NCBI GenBank assembly: GCA_015501595.1
Contig: JADNRX010000178.1
Location: 1 to 64,000 of the forward strand
DNA length: 64,000 bases
Source of the DNA: Hymenopellis radicata
Lineage: Eukaryota > Basidiomycota > Agaricomycetes > Agaricales > Physalacriaceae
Reading direction: 5' to 3'
In this document: positions 25,377-34,913 of the stretch, piece after piece
How positions within the stretch are numbered: position 1 is the first letter of the stretch
Layout of the letters: each line of letters starts with the position of its first letter
Program-made: the position numbers and the translations under genes
The notes under the pieces: model-generated
The model's database searches: none
What the model was told of the DNA's origin: nothing
The model's input: only the letters and a program-made list of their open reading frames with translations

Positions 25377-26443
25377 ATGGATAGTATGGACCTCGACGAT
25401 CCTAACAACGTTCCAGATCCTAACGCGCCCTACTATCGCATAATTCGCATGTTCGGTACCGCTATCGACAACGCGCTGAACGGCAACGACCACATGCTCA
25501 ACCTTGTGCTTCTCAGCCTGGCTGGCGAAGTCCCGGACCGCACTTTCGACATCAGTTCGTCTTTCGCTACCATTGTAGCGTTGCGTATGAATGACCTCCG
25601 GGATCACCTTAAGTCGCGTAACTACGACAAGGCCGCGCGCGAAGTCCTGCGGCGTTGCCTTGCAGGTGAGACTCTGCGTTGCATTGCGCTTAGGAGTGAC
25701 TGCCACTGACCATATCTGGTCAATAGAAAAGCAAAAGCCGGGCCCTTCACTACCTGCTGCTGACGGTGGTCGTGAGTAATGTTGCGTACCTATGCGTATC
25801 CGTTCTCATATCTCTTGAAAACTTCCTTAGGAACCGGTCAGTGACTCTTCCACAGTCGGAATCGATACTGATCCATGTCGTCTCCCTGAAGCGATTCTCG
25901 ACGCTTTCGCAGGCACATATATAGGTGACTCTACCACTGTTCAGAAGGCTATCGAACAAGTTATTGGCGACACGAATTTGTACGCCAATGCTATTCCATC
26001 CATTCGTCCAATCATCCGGAACCGGAAAGTCGCGACTCATGGTAGAGCTGGGGCAGCACTTTTTTGTTCTAATGCTGACCCTCAGAGAAGAAGATTCACC
26101 AGAAGGCTACTGTCAGCAGCGATTGTAGGCCTGCTCGGTGAAGAAGCTGATCTTTTGTAGCATACCCAGAACCTGACTGTGATGTGCGGACATATCTGCA
26201 AGTAATGGAACCTGCATCCAAGGATGACATTACACCACAAGAACATTGGCGGCTGCGCTATGCTGCCTTTCTCTGTGCGCTTTTCGATGTTCTTTCCATC
26301 GTCGTCACGGAGGGTGCCTTCACTCCTCTCAAACTTGCACAGTGCCTTAAGGCTTGTAGGAGTGAACTCTTAGACAACATCATCAAGAGCTCTCGCGTGA
26401 GGCCTCGGGTGTCTGTGATACTTATGGTTGAAACTGTACAGTA
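25377..26443 (+). pseudogene. Broken P-loop NTPase gene of an expanded agaricomycete family
   Basis: Starts with MDSMDLDDPNNVPDPNAPYY at 25377. Exon 1 runs to about 25665. A second piece encodes KSKSRALHYLLLTVV (about 25730-25775) and a third EPVSDSSTVGIDTD (from about 25830), then GDTNLYANAIP. The ATP-binding P-loop is FVQSSGTGKSRLMVELG (about 26000-26055), in a different frame from the preceding exon. A final piece, PDCDVRTYLQVMEP to LDNIIKSSR, ends near 26443. The order resembles the multicopy QSSGTGKSR-type P-loop proteins I recall from mushroom genomes, sometimes discussed with Crinkler-like proteins. Exons 1/2 and the join before the P-loop do not fit in frame with available splice sites, so the copy seems broken. 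It faces the NACHT pseudogene and shares its upstream sequence. Function unknown. Confidence 0.6.
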
Positions 26444-26851
26444 GGCTGTAATAATGTAATTGTAGCTTATAAGATTTACAGAAAAATATCAGAAAAATTT
26501 GCTGGAAACTTGTAGAATAAAATTAACCTATATAGCACTCCTTCCAATTCTTACCAAGATGAGTATCTGAAAAATCAATAGTAAGATCACCTGAGCGTGA
26601 AATGACAAGTTGACAGCAAAGAGTACAAAGAGCAGAGATCAATGTAGATGGTAGCCATAAAAGTCTTTCCTGATGCAGAGAGACTAATCAGCCTTCTTCT
26701 TGAACAGTCCAAGCTTGTGGACTTGTAGGAGCTAAGGAAAATATTAATAAGGAACATATAATCAAGGAAAAGTGATTTATAAACCTAAAGTTTTATAGAA
26801 AAAGCTTGATATGGAGGCTCCGGCGCTAGCTGGAGCGAAAAAATTGCCTAT
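26444..26851. other. AT-rich spacer between the two island pseudogenes
   Basis: About 400 bases clearly richer in A+T than flanking housekeeping genes, with no coding sense. This composition continues into the 3' half of the NACHT pseudogene (to about 28.2 kb). Confidence 0.6.
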
Positions 26852-29800
26852 TTAAGCGAACACTAACAACTTTTGGGGTCCGTGATGCGGTATGCTATAT
26901 CTGGATCTTCGCTTCACAGGCCCGCGTGACGCGTTATGTGAAAATGCGGTCGAAAGAGTACAGTATTGGCCATCATGTGAGAACGAGGCAGAAAGGACCC
27001 AATCTGTATGCCCCTCCAGTCTCAGCTCCTCCTTACCTGTCTCTGCATTCCACATCCGCACTGTCTTATCACTTGAGGCAGAGATAATATGCTGACCATC
27101 ATGTGAGAACAAGGCAGAGATGACTGCATCATTGTGCTTTATAATTGTAGTCAACAGATATTCTCTTCTCCTTCGACCTAACAATCTTGGAAGGCCTATG
27201 AAGCCTTTTTTCCATCTATGTAGAAGCTTTGACTCTCCATCATAGATAGCAAGTGCAGAGATATATAGATGAGGTGTTGATGCTCCAAGAGAATTAGTAA
27301 TGAATGCTGTTGCAAAGTTCCAGATATCTTCCAAGTCGCATAATAATATAGTAGCCACCTCATTTTCTGTTTCACATTGCTGTATATACTCAGTATTTGG
27401 AAGCAGCTTTGTGACATTTGAAAAACTTATAACTTTTAGAGTCTCATATGCAATTCTAAGCGCTATCAAGCACTCACTCGCATGACCAATGATGTTCATA
27501 GTCTCAATCCAGAAAAGAAGTTGGTCATCACAAAATGATCGTAATTTTGTTATAACTGCAGCTTGGACTGTTACATCATGTAAGCTGTGATCAAGATGTT
27601 CAGCCCAGTGATGACAGACACAAGGACAGACATAATGAAGAAGGGGTGCAATGTGATTATTAATACACTCTATAAGATCTGAAACTTCAGAATCAAGGAG
27701 GAAAGAAGATGAAAGGTTGCCAAAAGGTTGCAAATATTGAAGCACAGATCACACTTCATAATAGTAAAGCATTCTTGAGTAAGCAAAGCATGCTGAGTAA
27801 CAGTATTGCATATGTAGGTCGAGCTTCTCTCTGAGTCACACATGAAGTCATAGAATGATTTATGATATAAGTATATGCGATTATCACGATTTGATACATA
27901 TAACACAGCATGAAGGTCTTCAATAACAGGATTCACAATATGCATATCACAGGTAGAGAGACCACTGAGCACTGGAATAGATACTGGCTCTTCTGCACAT
28001 AGAATAGTATATAAGATTTTGAGACGACTGGAGCTAAGTGTTTCTCCAGCTGGCGCGAAAACCTCTTGCAGTACTTGACTGTATAGTCGATCCACAGGAA
28101 GGACATCAACACTATCAGAATGCTTGGGCCAGGCCTCTAGTAGACTATTTAGCTGCTGAAGGCGCTCAGCACCATAACCTCGTGAGATACTGTGGACTTT
28201 CGTTCAATTCGTCACTTTTTTTCGAATTTTTGATCAATTTTTTGGCCAAATATTTTTCTTTTGATTTATCGCGATTTTTTCCGAGGACTTTTTTGGGCCG
28301 TGTGACCTGTGACTGACGAATTGATCGAAAGTCCACAGTAAACCTGGCTGCCGTGGCAGCGTAGACAAAGAGTCCATCAGCCTCTCTGCCAGAACCTCGA
28401 GTTGAGGTGTACCACAGAGATCAGAAAGTGTTGCAGATAGAAATGTGAGAATGTCGCGCTGAACATTATTTCTGGTCACCTCCTCCAGATGGCAGACAAA
28501 GTCGAAGGTAAGGGCAGTACACCTTGCAACCAAGTTTGGCTCTCGCCGACTTGTGATGAGGAATTTAAGTCCCTTTAATCTGCCTGCTTCAACAGTAGAG
28601 ATCAACTCACTCAAGAATTCCCAGCCACCTCGGACCTCATCCAAAGCGTCGACGGCCACGAGACAAGGGGGAAAATCAGGAAGGTGGTCACTTGCTGATT
28701 TCTGCCATGGTTCAACAAGGAGATCCTTCATCTGCCTAGTGGAGGAATCGGCGGAATCTAAATTCACTTGGAGAAGGGCAGTAGCAAAGGAGCGTGAATA
28801 GCGGGCTAGTTGGTACACAATGGAAGGGATGATATGTTTTCGCTCTCTCAACTCTGCGAGCTGTCGGGAGCAAAAGAAGGAAGCACCAAGGATGTTTGGA
28901 TCTACAGCATCAAGAGACTTGCACACCGAGTATGCAATCGTTGACTTTCCCGTCCCGGCCGAACCGTTCAGCCAGTATATGGATGCCGAATTCTCGGAGG
29001 ACTGTTTCCGCGCCCACTCAACTAGGCGCTTAAGGATCTCGACACGCGTCCCAGGTGTACACTCATCGCGTGTGACACCGACTGCCTCAGAACTGACATC
29101 GGCATCATAGCGGGCGTGACGAGACCGGGGCAAGCTATCGAGGCGGTGTTGCTCGAGAGAGGAGAGGATGGCGGCGCTATTGCGCTCAATACTTAGGGAT
29201 ATGGCGAGCTAGCCAGAGTTTTAGGATGGATGGGTATGTAGGCAAAGCAGATACACACATGAAAGTCCTTTGTGCTTGCTTCCAACTCTTGGAAGACCCT
29301 CTTGAGTTCTCTGATATCGTCGTCGCTAGTCAAGGTGCGGTTCAAAAGGGACCTCGATGCCCTCTCGTGAAGTTTAGAGATTTGTGTGACAAGGACTCTG
29401 AGGCGAATATGAGGTTGTATCAACTGCACGCAGTTACGACGTACTTGGCAAACTCATTCGAGCGTTCTTTTGCGACTTCGTATCCCGACTGTACTAGTGC
29501 GGCGTTGATGGTCTCGAGGCGCTTCTGTATGAGGGATATCATGTCGCGCATATCCTCACTGCGATCGCCAACATCCTACATTGGAATTTATCAGCTCACG
29601 ACAAGCAGCGGAACGTTAGGAATTAACGTACATGAACAAGAGCAACCAACACATTAATCGCGGCGACGGGAGTCTTGAATGGGGTTCCGTCCAGGCATTT
29701 CTCGGCTCTCTTCAACAACATCTCGATGCCACTCCAGTCCTTTCCAGTTGATCGCAGGAGTAGATCCACGGCTCCCGCTATGGGATTTCTTGAAGACTTG

Positions 29801-29877
29801 AACGACTTTGCGCATTGCTGTTGGGAGCGACGGACGTTGTGGTATGATGAAGGAAAGCAGTACGTGGGAAGAGACAT
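26852..29877 (-). pseudogene. NACHT-WD40 STAND (NLR-like) gene, disrupted
   Basis: Fungal NLR-like signalling NTPase. From 29877 downward: an N-terminal helical region (LLKRAEKCLDGTPFKTPVAAINVLVALVH, then SEDMRDMISLIQKRLETINAAL, then LVTQISKLHERASRSLL), with introns near 29394-29440 and 29215-29265. The NACHT domain has Walker A YWLNGSAGTGKSTIAYSV (about 28970-28920), FFCSRQLAELRERKHIIPSIVYQLA, Walker B-like CLVAVDALDEV (about 28680-28650) and FLITSRREPN. After the winged-helix region (YSQVLQEVFAP..LKILYTILCAEEPV) the end carries only one clear WD repeat (VISALFSHDGQHIISASSDKTVRMWN) and part of a second. Lesions: a one-base shift near 28360-28375, a 149 bp MITE at 28190-28338, an 11 bp tandem duplication at 27712-27731 that shifts frame, and truncation of the WD array at 26852. 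Start codon choice at 29877 is provisional. Confidence 0.8.
28190..28338. mobile_element. 149 bp MITE with 25 bp TIRs and TA target duplication
   Basis: Ends are CTGTGGACTTTCG + TTCAATTCGTCA on the left (28190-28214) and its reverse complement on the right (28314-28338) with a single mismatch. TA dinucleotides flank it at 28188-28189 and 28339-28340, the signature of Tc1/mariner-type insertion. The interior is T-rich and has no coding capacity, so it is non-autonomous. Removing the element plus one TA joins the interrupted NACHT gene in frame (FVYAATAARF / ISRGYGAERLQQL), which fixes the insertion point precisely. Confidence 0.9.
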
Positions 29878-29998
29878 GTCAACAGCATGTCAAGTGAGTC
29901 CATCATCGGCGCTTTGAAAAGACCGTATCCATATATGACGCATACACGACGCGTCTGCAATCTATTCTGGCGCGTCGGCGGCCATCTCCCGCAGCCCC
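29840..29998 (-). repeat. Inverted repeat copy B at the 5' end of the NACHT pseudogene
   Basis: Reverse-complement counterpart of 25161-25300. Aligned landmarks on the plus strand: TGGTATGA, AGCAGTACGTGGGAAGA, ACATG, TCCATCATCGGCGCTTTGA, TGGCGCGTCG, CCATCTCCCGC. Indels of a few bases separate the blocks. It covers the presumed 5' UTR and the first codons of the NACHT gene. Confidence 0.75.
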
Positions 29999-30549
29999 AT
30001 GCGAATTCGCAGCCTGAACTGGGCGCGTACGGGCGGCCGATGTCCTCTGTACCGCCGCCGCCCGCTACGTTTTCCCCCTCGATGGCGCTCAACTTTAGCG
30101 CGCTGTTCCTCACGTCCACGTCGAATCGTACACCACCTGAAGGCGCAGGTGCCAATGTGCCGTTTTTGGATCTGCATTACGGGGCTGGGTTTGTGGGAGC
30201 GACTGTTGTATTTGGCGGGGATGGCTGGGAGCCAGGGGAGTGCCGTTATGTGTCCGCAGGATTTGATGACGAGTGATACGAATACAAGATGGACCCGTTC
30301 GTCTGAATATCTGCGCGCCTCGCTTTCTGCTTTCTCCTTCTCACACCAAGCCTCGACGAACTCAATGATGGATTTACGAGCTTTCCACAAGTTGATATGT
30401 CGAACGGACGTACTGTGCTGACGTCAACTGCGCACGGTCCGGCGGTATGGATGGGACGTGTTTCAAGCACAGAGGTTATAGATTCAAGAGTGGTGGAGTA
30501 GAGAGGACAAGAGCCGACGATATTTCAAATAGGATCGCCACATCACTCA
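29999..30549. other. Intergenic between NACHT pseudogene and DNMT2
   Basis: About 550 bases. Open frames exist on both strands (plus 29887-30276; minus 29962-30390, and 30155-29778 running into the NACHT 5' end), but none shows a domain or convincing splice context. High G+C explains the length of these frames. Confidence 0.45.
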
Positions 30550-31746
30550 TCATTGTCCCAAAAGATCCGTGCTAGTGAGTAGATACTCGATCAAGGTCCT
30601 CACGACCCGCACATTGACGCTATTGCCTATCAGTCTGTATCGTGATTTGCGTGAGATGTCGTCTGGAAATGAAAAAGTGCTCCTCCTCCTCAGTGGGGTT
30701 GAAATCAAATAATCGTAGTAGCTCCTCTGGCGCAAAGTATCTGAGACGGAGCGGCGCGAGTATGTTTTACTGCATCGACATCGCCTGCAGCTTGGGCGGC
30801 TAGGAACTTGTCGAAGACTTGTATAGTCTGTAGGAAATTCAGCATCACCCTGTAGTTTTGGATAACACTTGCGTCTAGAGTCGACTCCATTTGAAGAATA
30901 GAACCAGCGCGTTCCACGAGATGCGTGTAGCCTATGCGACTGTTAAGATTGAATCGCTCGAAAGGTATGAACATACCAACCTCTTGTGAAACAACAGCTT
31001 CTGGCATCTCCCGGGCGTACAATATCGAAAAGACGACCCCACTTTTGCAGGACTTTGTGAGGAATGCCGTATTCCTCGCCAATCGAAGCAGAGAGATACG
31101 TCTCTATTCCCGACGTCTGGATTGACGGAGGAACGAGTTGATCGTTGAATGGGAATTTCCTGGCAAGCATATAATATCTCCGTCTAGAGTTTGGCACGCC
31201 GAATTGCGAGGGCGAAAGCACGACCTCGTTCGTGTGATATCCCAGCGAGGATAGAGTGTCAGACAACGTCTGACGCGTGGTTGAGCTCTACCTTGGACTG
31301 GTATTAGCTCTTCGCTATTATAAACGATCCACGTTCGGACAGACCTCAAATCCGGCGACATTCTCTACCAGCATATAGTCCGGACGTCGCGCCTCACTCA
31401 TCTCGGGCAAGACGCGTTGAATGAGATGTAGAAACGACTTTGCCCTTGGATCATCCGCGCCCTTCGCGTTTGGATTGAGAGTCGTATATGGCTGGCATGC
31501 TGGAGAGAGAAGCCATAGATCCGCGACCGGTATGTCGTCTGGGGCTAACACAGAGATGTCCGTTCGCTGACAAAACGTTGACGGAAAATTGTGGGTGTAG
31601 ACACGACAAGCGGTTTGGTCCCAATCGTATGAGGCAAGAATCTGTACAGGCTGGGGTAATGAGCACCTGGAGAGAGCAAGATGTAGTCCTCCAATGCCGC
31701 TGTAGAATTCGACTGCAGAAATCATGGTGGTCGAAGGAAAGACCAT
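30550..31746 (-). CDS. DNMT2-type tRNA (cytosine-38-C5) methyltransferase, frame break
   Basis: Methylates C38 of tRNA-Asp and others in the family; despite DNA-methylase architecture it acts mainly on tRNA. First ATG in frame is 31746; a start at 31725 (MISAVEFYSGIGGLHLAL) would match the family length better. Motif I is FYSGIGGLHLAL; motif IV is SPACQPYT, where most relatives have SPPCQPF/YT (catalytic Cys kept); motif VI is ENVAGF; motif VIII is QFGVPNSRRRYYMLAR (about 31205-31160); motif X is YRLIGNSVNVRVV (about 30645-30605). An intron lies at about 31290-31325 and another near 30930-30985. Between LRYFAPEELLRLFDFNPTEEE and FSFPDDISRK the frame slips by one base at five A (30672-30676, plus strand). 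A second shift or a very short intron lies near 30745-30755. The divergent SAP-domain gene starts about 100 bases away. Confidence 0.85.
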
Positions 31747-31849
31747 TGGACACACACAACCAAACAAATCAACGTTGACTGGACGCGTTCATCAGTGTGG
31801 GTGACGTTTCTCTCTATACGCGCTATCTGACGCGTCTCTAGCCCACAAA
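31747..31849. promoter_or_regulatory. Compact divergent promoter DNMT2 / SAP gene
   Basis: About 100 bases between divergent starts. It contains GGACGCGTT (31780-31788), GTGACGTTTC (31801-31810) and TGACGCGTC at 31828-31836, which ends 14 bases before the SAP-gene ATG. Regulatory role inferred from position and repetition. Confidence 0.45.
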
Positions 31850-32452
31850 ATGGAGGTTCTGACCGAGGATGAGCTCAATAAACTCACGAGTACTCAACTC
31901 AAGGCGTTCTGCAAGGATCGCAGAATTCCTAGATATTCAAAAGCCAAGAAAGCCGAGCTCCTCCAGATCGCTCTCGACTATCAGAATGCTAGAAAGACCG
32001 CCCAGCCTGCGCCAAGTCAGCCGACGACGGTAGGAGCTGCGACAGTCGACGCGACGCAGCACAAAAGAAATCCCCGGCGCCGAAAGCAGAGAAAATATCA
32101 GCATCCAGCACTACATCCCAACCGCGTATCATTCAGAAATCCGCAGGATCTCTCAGACAGTCTTCATCCGGATCTCGTCCTCCTGCCGCCGCTCCTAAAG
32201 ACGCGCTCGCTCCTACTTCGAGACAGATTTCTCTACTCTCAGCGCCATCGAGTCCTCTCAACCTCTCTCCCAATATTCCTTTTCCTTCCAACTTCCACTT
32301 AGTCAAGCTGTCAGAGCACCTTCCGCGGCTACCCAAACCGCGTCTACTTCGGCTCCAGCACTCGATCTGTCTCAACCCAACGGCACCCTCCGCGAAAAGT
32401 TGTCATCGCTGACAGCGACGATGAGCCGACGGAAGCACCCTACTTGATATAA
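31850..32452 (+). CDS. SAP-domain-containing small protein, 3' structure uncertain
   Basis: Start at 31850. The first about 45 residues (MEVLTEDELNKL..LKAFCKDRRIP..KAKKAELLQIALDYQ) look like a SAP-type helix-turn-helix that binds DNA or chromatin: two amphipathic helices separated by a short turn, with Leu, Gly-poor linker and Lys-rich second helix. After about codon 65 the sensible frame changes (QKKSPAPKAEKISASS, Ser/Pro-rich, about 32058 onward) and changes again near 32290. The end may be KVVIADSDDEPTEAPYLI with stop at 32452, or a stop at 32446 in another frame. The shifts could be very short introns or indels. The tail is low complexity, so homology gives little guidance. Divergently paired with DNMT2. 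Confidence 0.5.
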
Positions 32453-32918
32453 GGAAGATCGATCATCGAGGCGACCTGATATTCCAGGAAAACTAGTTGC
32501 TCGCGGAGTACAAATCAGATCCTATACTTGTTAACGCCGCTGCTCTTAGATCATGAAAATACTAGAATCAAGACTGTCTGTCCATAATGTGGCCTGTGCG
32601 CGGGATGTGAATCTCCGCTCTCCTTGAATACTAATATGGGCATATTGCTGTCAGCGGAGGAGTAAACACTCTTCTAAGGAGCCGGAACGCTATGTAACTC
32701 AATTCGAGAAACACTGAAATGAGTAACTACTATGGACACACTTGGGTAGCTTATTGTCGCATGCGTGGAAACTTGAGGTGAGAGGTATTTCCGAAATCCT
32801 CATCCTTGTTATTTGGCATCCTTATGCTGCTTTAACTTGAAGTTTAAAGACTTGAGAGTGTGGCCAGTATGAAGGAATCCAGGCAAACTGGTAATTTGGC
32901 TCTGATATCTCTTATTAT
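32453..32918. other. Intergenic before tRNA-Leu
   Basis: About 465 bases; no coding sense, RNA gene or repeat recognised. Confidence 0.55.
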
Positions 32919-33016
32919 GGCAACTTGGCCGAGTGGTTAAGGCGCTAGAATCAGGCGGGTCCTTTGGTACCTCCATCTAGTTCGAAAGAGCGTGAGTTCG
33001 AGTCTCACAGTTGTCA
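32919..33016 (+). tRNA. tRNA-Leu(CAG) with a 19-nt intron
   Basis: Acceptor strands GGCAACT (32919-32925) and AGTTGTC (33009-33015) pair with one G-U; A at 33016 is the discriminator. The D arm contains TGGCCGAGTGGTTAAGGCG (A-box). The anticodon stem CTAGA (32945-32949) pairs with TCTAG (32976-32980). The loop reads A-T-CAG-G, anticodon CAG at 32952-32954, followed after position 37 by a 19-nt intron (32956-32974) in the canonical place. A class II variable arm (TTCGAAAGAGC) precedes the T arm GTGAG TTCGAGT CTCAC (B-box). A T5 run at 33047-33051 can end Pol III transcription. Reads leucine CUG codons. Confidence 0.93.
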
Positions 33017-33701
33017 ATGTGTGGCGTTTCAGTGTGGCATGCATTCTTTTTACCGATACGTAAGTTGTGCCCAGACTCTCATCGCCGCGTTAACTTTTAA
33101 GCACAGGATGAAAGGTATTCGTACCCACACCGCACGGCTCTACGCAGGATGGAGAGTAGTGTGCACCTGCACTAAGTAGTGTGCACCTGCACTAACCCAG
33201 CTGTGTACACTGTATTTGATATCTGTGGCTGTGCTTACAAGTTCCGTTTGAAGAACGCCATGAGCAGACTCCAATCCGTACTTAACGCGCCAGAAAAGCC
33301 CTGCGTCTGTGCATCTCCCACTCCCTCCTGACCATACCTTCTGAGCTAGCGTTTCGCGAAGGCTACGCCGCTGTCACTTGGCACTTACTCTGTGCTACCT
33401 GCATATAGCAATTTGTCTCTTGCTTTGTTGACGCCTGCCTTATTGTGCTAGTTCCACTTGCTGGGTTATGCAAGACGTGTGACATTGGTTCATTTCCAGA
33501 GGCTCTCGACCGGATCTTTCCTCTTCCTTTTGTCTGTGAGGTAAGTACTGCGAGCACGTCACGAAACGTTCTTTGTCTCACTGCCGGGGGACCCTTATTA
33601 TGCATCGTGCGGTATGCGCTGTGTATATCATCGCCCATAACCCTCGGATACGCACTGCAGTAGTATGGGATTTCAGACGCGATCGCTAAGGCAGCAGCAT
33701 A
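33017..33701. other. Intergenic between tRNA-Leu and F-box gene
   Basis: About 685 bases. Apart from the small tandem repeat at 33156-33195, nothing recognisable was found; open frames on both strands lack domains. Confidence 0.5.
33156..33195. repeat. Perfect 2 x 20 bp tandem repeat
   Basis: The unit GTAGTGTGCACCTGCACTAA occurs at 33156-33175 and 33176-33195 without mismatch. Each unit holds a near-palindrome (AGTG TGCACCTGCA CACT-like arms AGTG..CACT). Confidence 0.85.
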
Positions 33702-34913
33702 ATGAGAAGAAGGCGCCTTGTGGGTTTTTTCAGCACGGTTCGATCTCTGTTGATGCCGACACCGTACGTGCTAACTCATCATCGATCGTTTTGCGTAATC
33801 TCTAAAGAAAGGTTTACTACTAGTGATCTCGCCGCGTATCCTAGGTCGTATCCGCGCCATGCACGGAGAGTGCATCCCATTCATCGTCTCCCGTACGAGC
33901 TGCTCGCCCTGGTGTTTATCTTGGCGGCGGAAGACGATGTCATGGTGGCCGTGGCCGTGTCGCATAGCTGTCGGGCCTGGCGGGCTGTAGCTCTGCAGAC
34001 CCCGCGGCTGTGGACGATCATCCGGATTGATCAGCGAGAGCGGATGTGGGCGGAGAGAATTCGCCGAGCCAAGTCTTGCGCTCTGCGTATTCGAATACGT
34101 CTCCCTCCTTCTGCGTCGTATTACTATTCAGACGCGGAGCTCGTGCAGCGGAGGATGTACTTTGTCCTTCCGTTCATGGCCAGATGGAGATCGTTGGATA
34201 TCACGTTGTCGAGATATGCGCCGTTTTTGTGGAATGCGGCGCTTTCAGAGTGTTGCTCGACGCGGTTGAAGGCGCGTGTAGAGGTGTTGGAGACGCTTCG
34301 GTTGGTGTATCCGCACAACGACGACGATTCCAAGGAGTTCTTTCTCTTCGGCGGATACGCTCCGCGTCTGCGAAGCGTGACTCTGGACGGTGTCCGCTTA
34401 TTATGGATGCCGACTCTATTCCACAATCTCACGCACCTCGACTATACCCACCACGGATTCACGTCCGGGACGAAAGCGATAGAAGACGTACTCTATATGC
34501 TTCTTATATCCTGCCATCTGCAAGAGCTCAGTCTGATGTTCAGACGCAAGCATGGCAGTGTTTTGTCTGCGAGCTCTTCGCACCCTTCCCTCTCGGTCCG
34601 GACGCGTATTCGTCTGCCACTGCTGACCACGCTGCGGTTCAGAGTGTGCACGTCGGATATCCCGCCAGAACTTCGGCATGTGGCCTCGAATCTCCGGACG
34701 CCTGCGTTGCAGTCCCTTAGTTTCGTCGACGCGTATCCCCGACGAACCGCCTACCCGAGTACGCGCATGTTTTTCAAGCATTATTCATTTCCGAGTACGC
34801 TGGAGAGTCTCCGGCGCGATAGGGGCTGGTGCGAGCCGCAGAGTCCTGGCTCGTGTCCATGTATCGAGCCACATGTTCGTGCAGCCTGCCCGACACATGA
34901 CCAGCATTTGTAG
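33702..34913 (+). CDS. F-box protein
   Basis: Uninterrupted 403-codon frame. After a basic N-terminus, residues about 57-105 form an F-box: VHPIHRLPYELLALVFILA, then VAVSHSCRAWRAVALQTPRLWTII, with the LP..LL..IF core and the CRxWRxVAxxxPxLW ending that is standard in mushroom F-box proteins. The rest has Leu-rich stretches spaced roughly 25 residues (LETLRLVYPH, LRSVTLDGVRLLWMPTLFHNLTHLDY, LLTTLRFRVC, LQSLSFVDAY), compatible with irregular LRRs for substrate recruitment. Expected to link Skp1-Cul1 ubiquitin ligase to unknown targets. This family is strongly expanded and variable among agaricomycetes, so no orthologue function can be given. The C-terminus is Cys-rich (CEPQSPGSCPCIEP). Confidence 0.82.
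   Translation: MRRRRLVGFFSTVRSLLMPTPYVLTHHRSFCVISKERFTTSDLAAYPRSYPRHARRVHPIHRLPYELLALVFILAAEDDVMVAVAVSHSCRAWRAVALQTPRLWTIIRIDQRERMWAERIRRAKSCALRIRIRLPPSASYYYSDAELVQRRMYFVLPFMARWRSLDITLSRYAPFLWNAALSECCSTRLKARVEVLETLRLVYPHNDDDSKEFFLFGGYAPRLRSVTLDGVRLLWMPTLFHNLTHLDYTHHGFTSGTKAIEDVLYMLLISCHLQELSLMFRRKHGSVLSASSSHPSLSVRTRIRLPLLTTLRFRVCTSDIPPELRHVASNLRTPALQSLSFVDAYPRRTAYPSTRMFFKHYSFPSTLESLRRDRGWCEPQSPGSCPCIEPHVRAACPTHDQHL

Noticed and set aside
26852..29877. Functional intact NLR-like receptor
   Set aside because: At least three independent lesions (frame shift, 11-bp duplication, truncated WD array) besides the MITE.
29887..30276. 129-codon plus-strand frame, and a minus-strand frame at 29962-30390
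   Set aside because: Both arise from the same GC-rich stretch and overlap inverted repeat copy B; neither has domain features.
31746..31767. Earlier start of DNMT2
   Set aside because: The codon at 31767 is TTG, not ATG; 31746 or 31725 are the usable starts.
33156..33195. CRISPR-like direct repeat
   Set aside because: Two adjacent units without spacers in a eukaryotic genome; simple tandem duplication.
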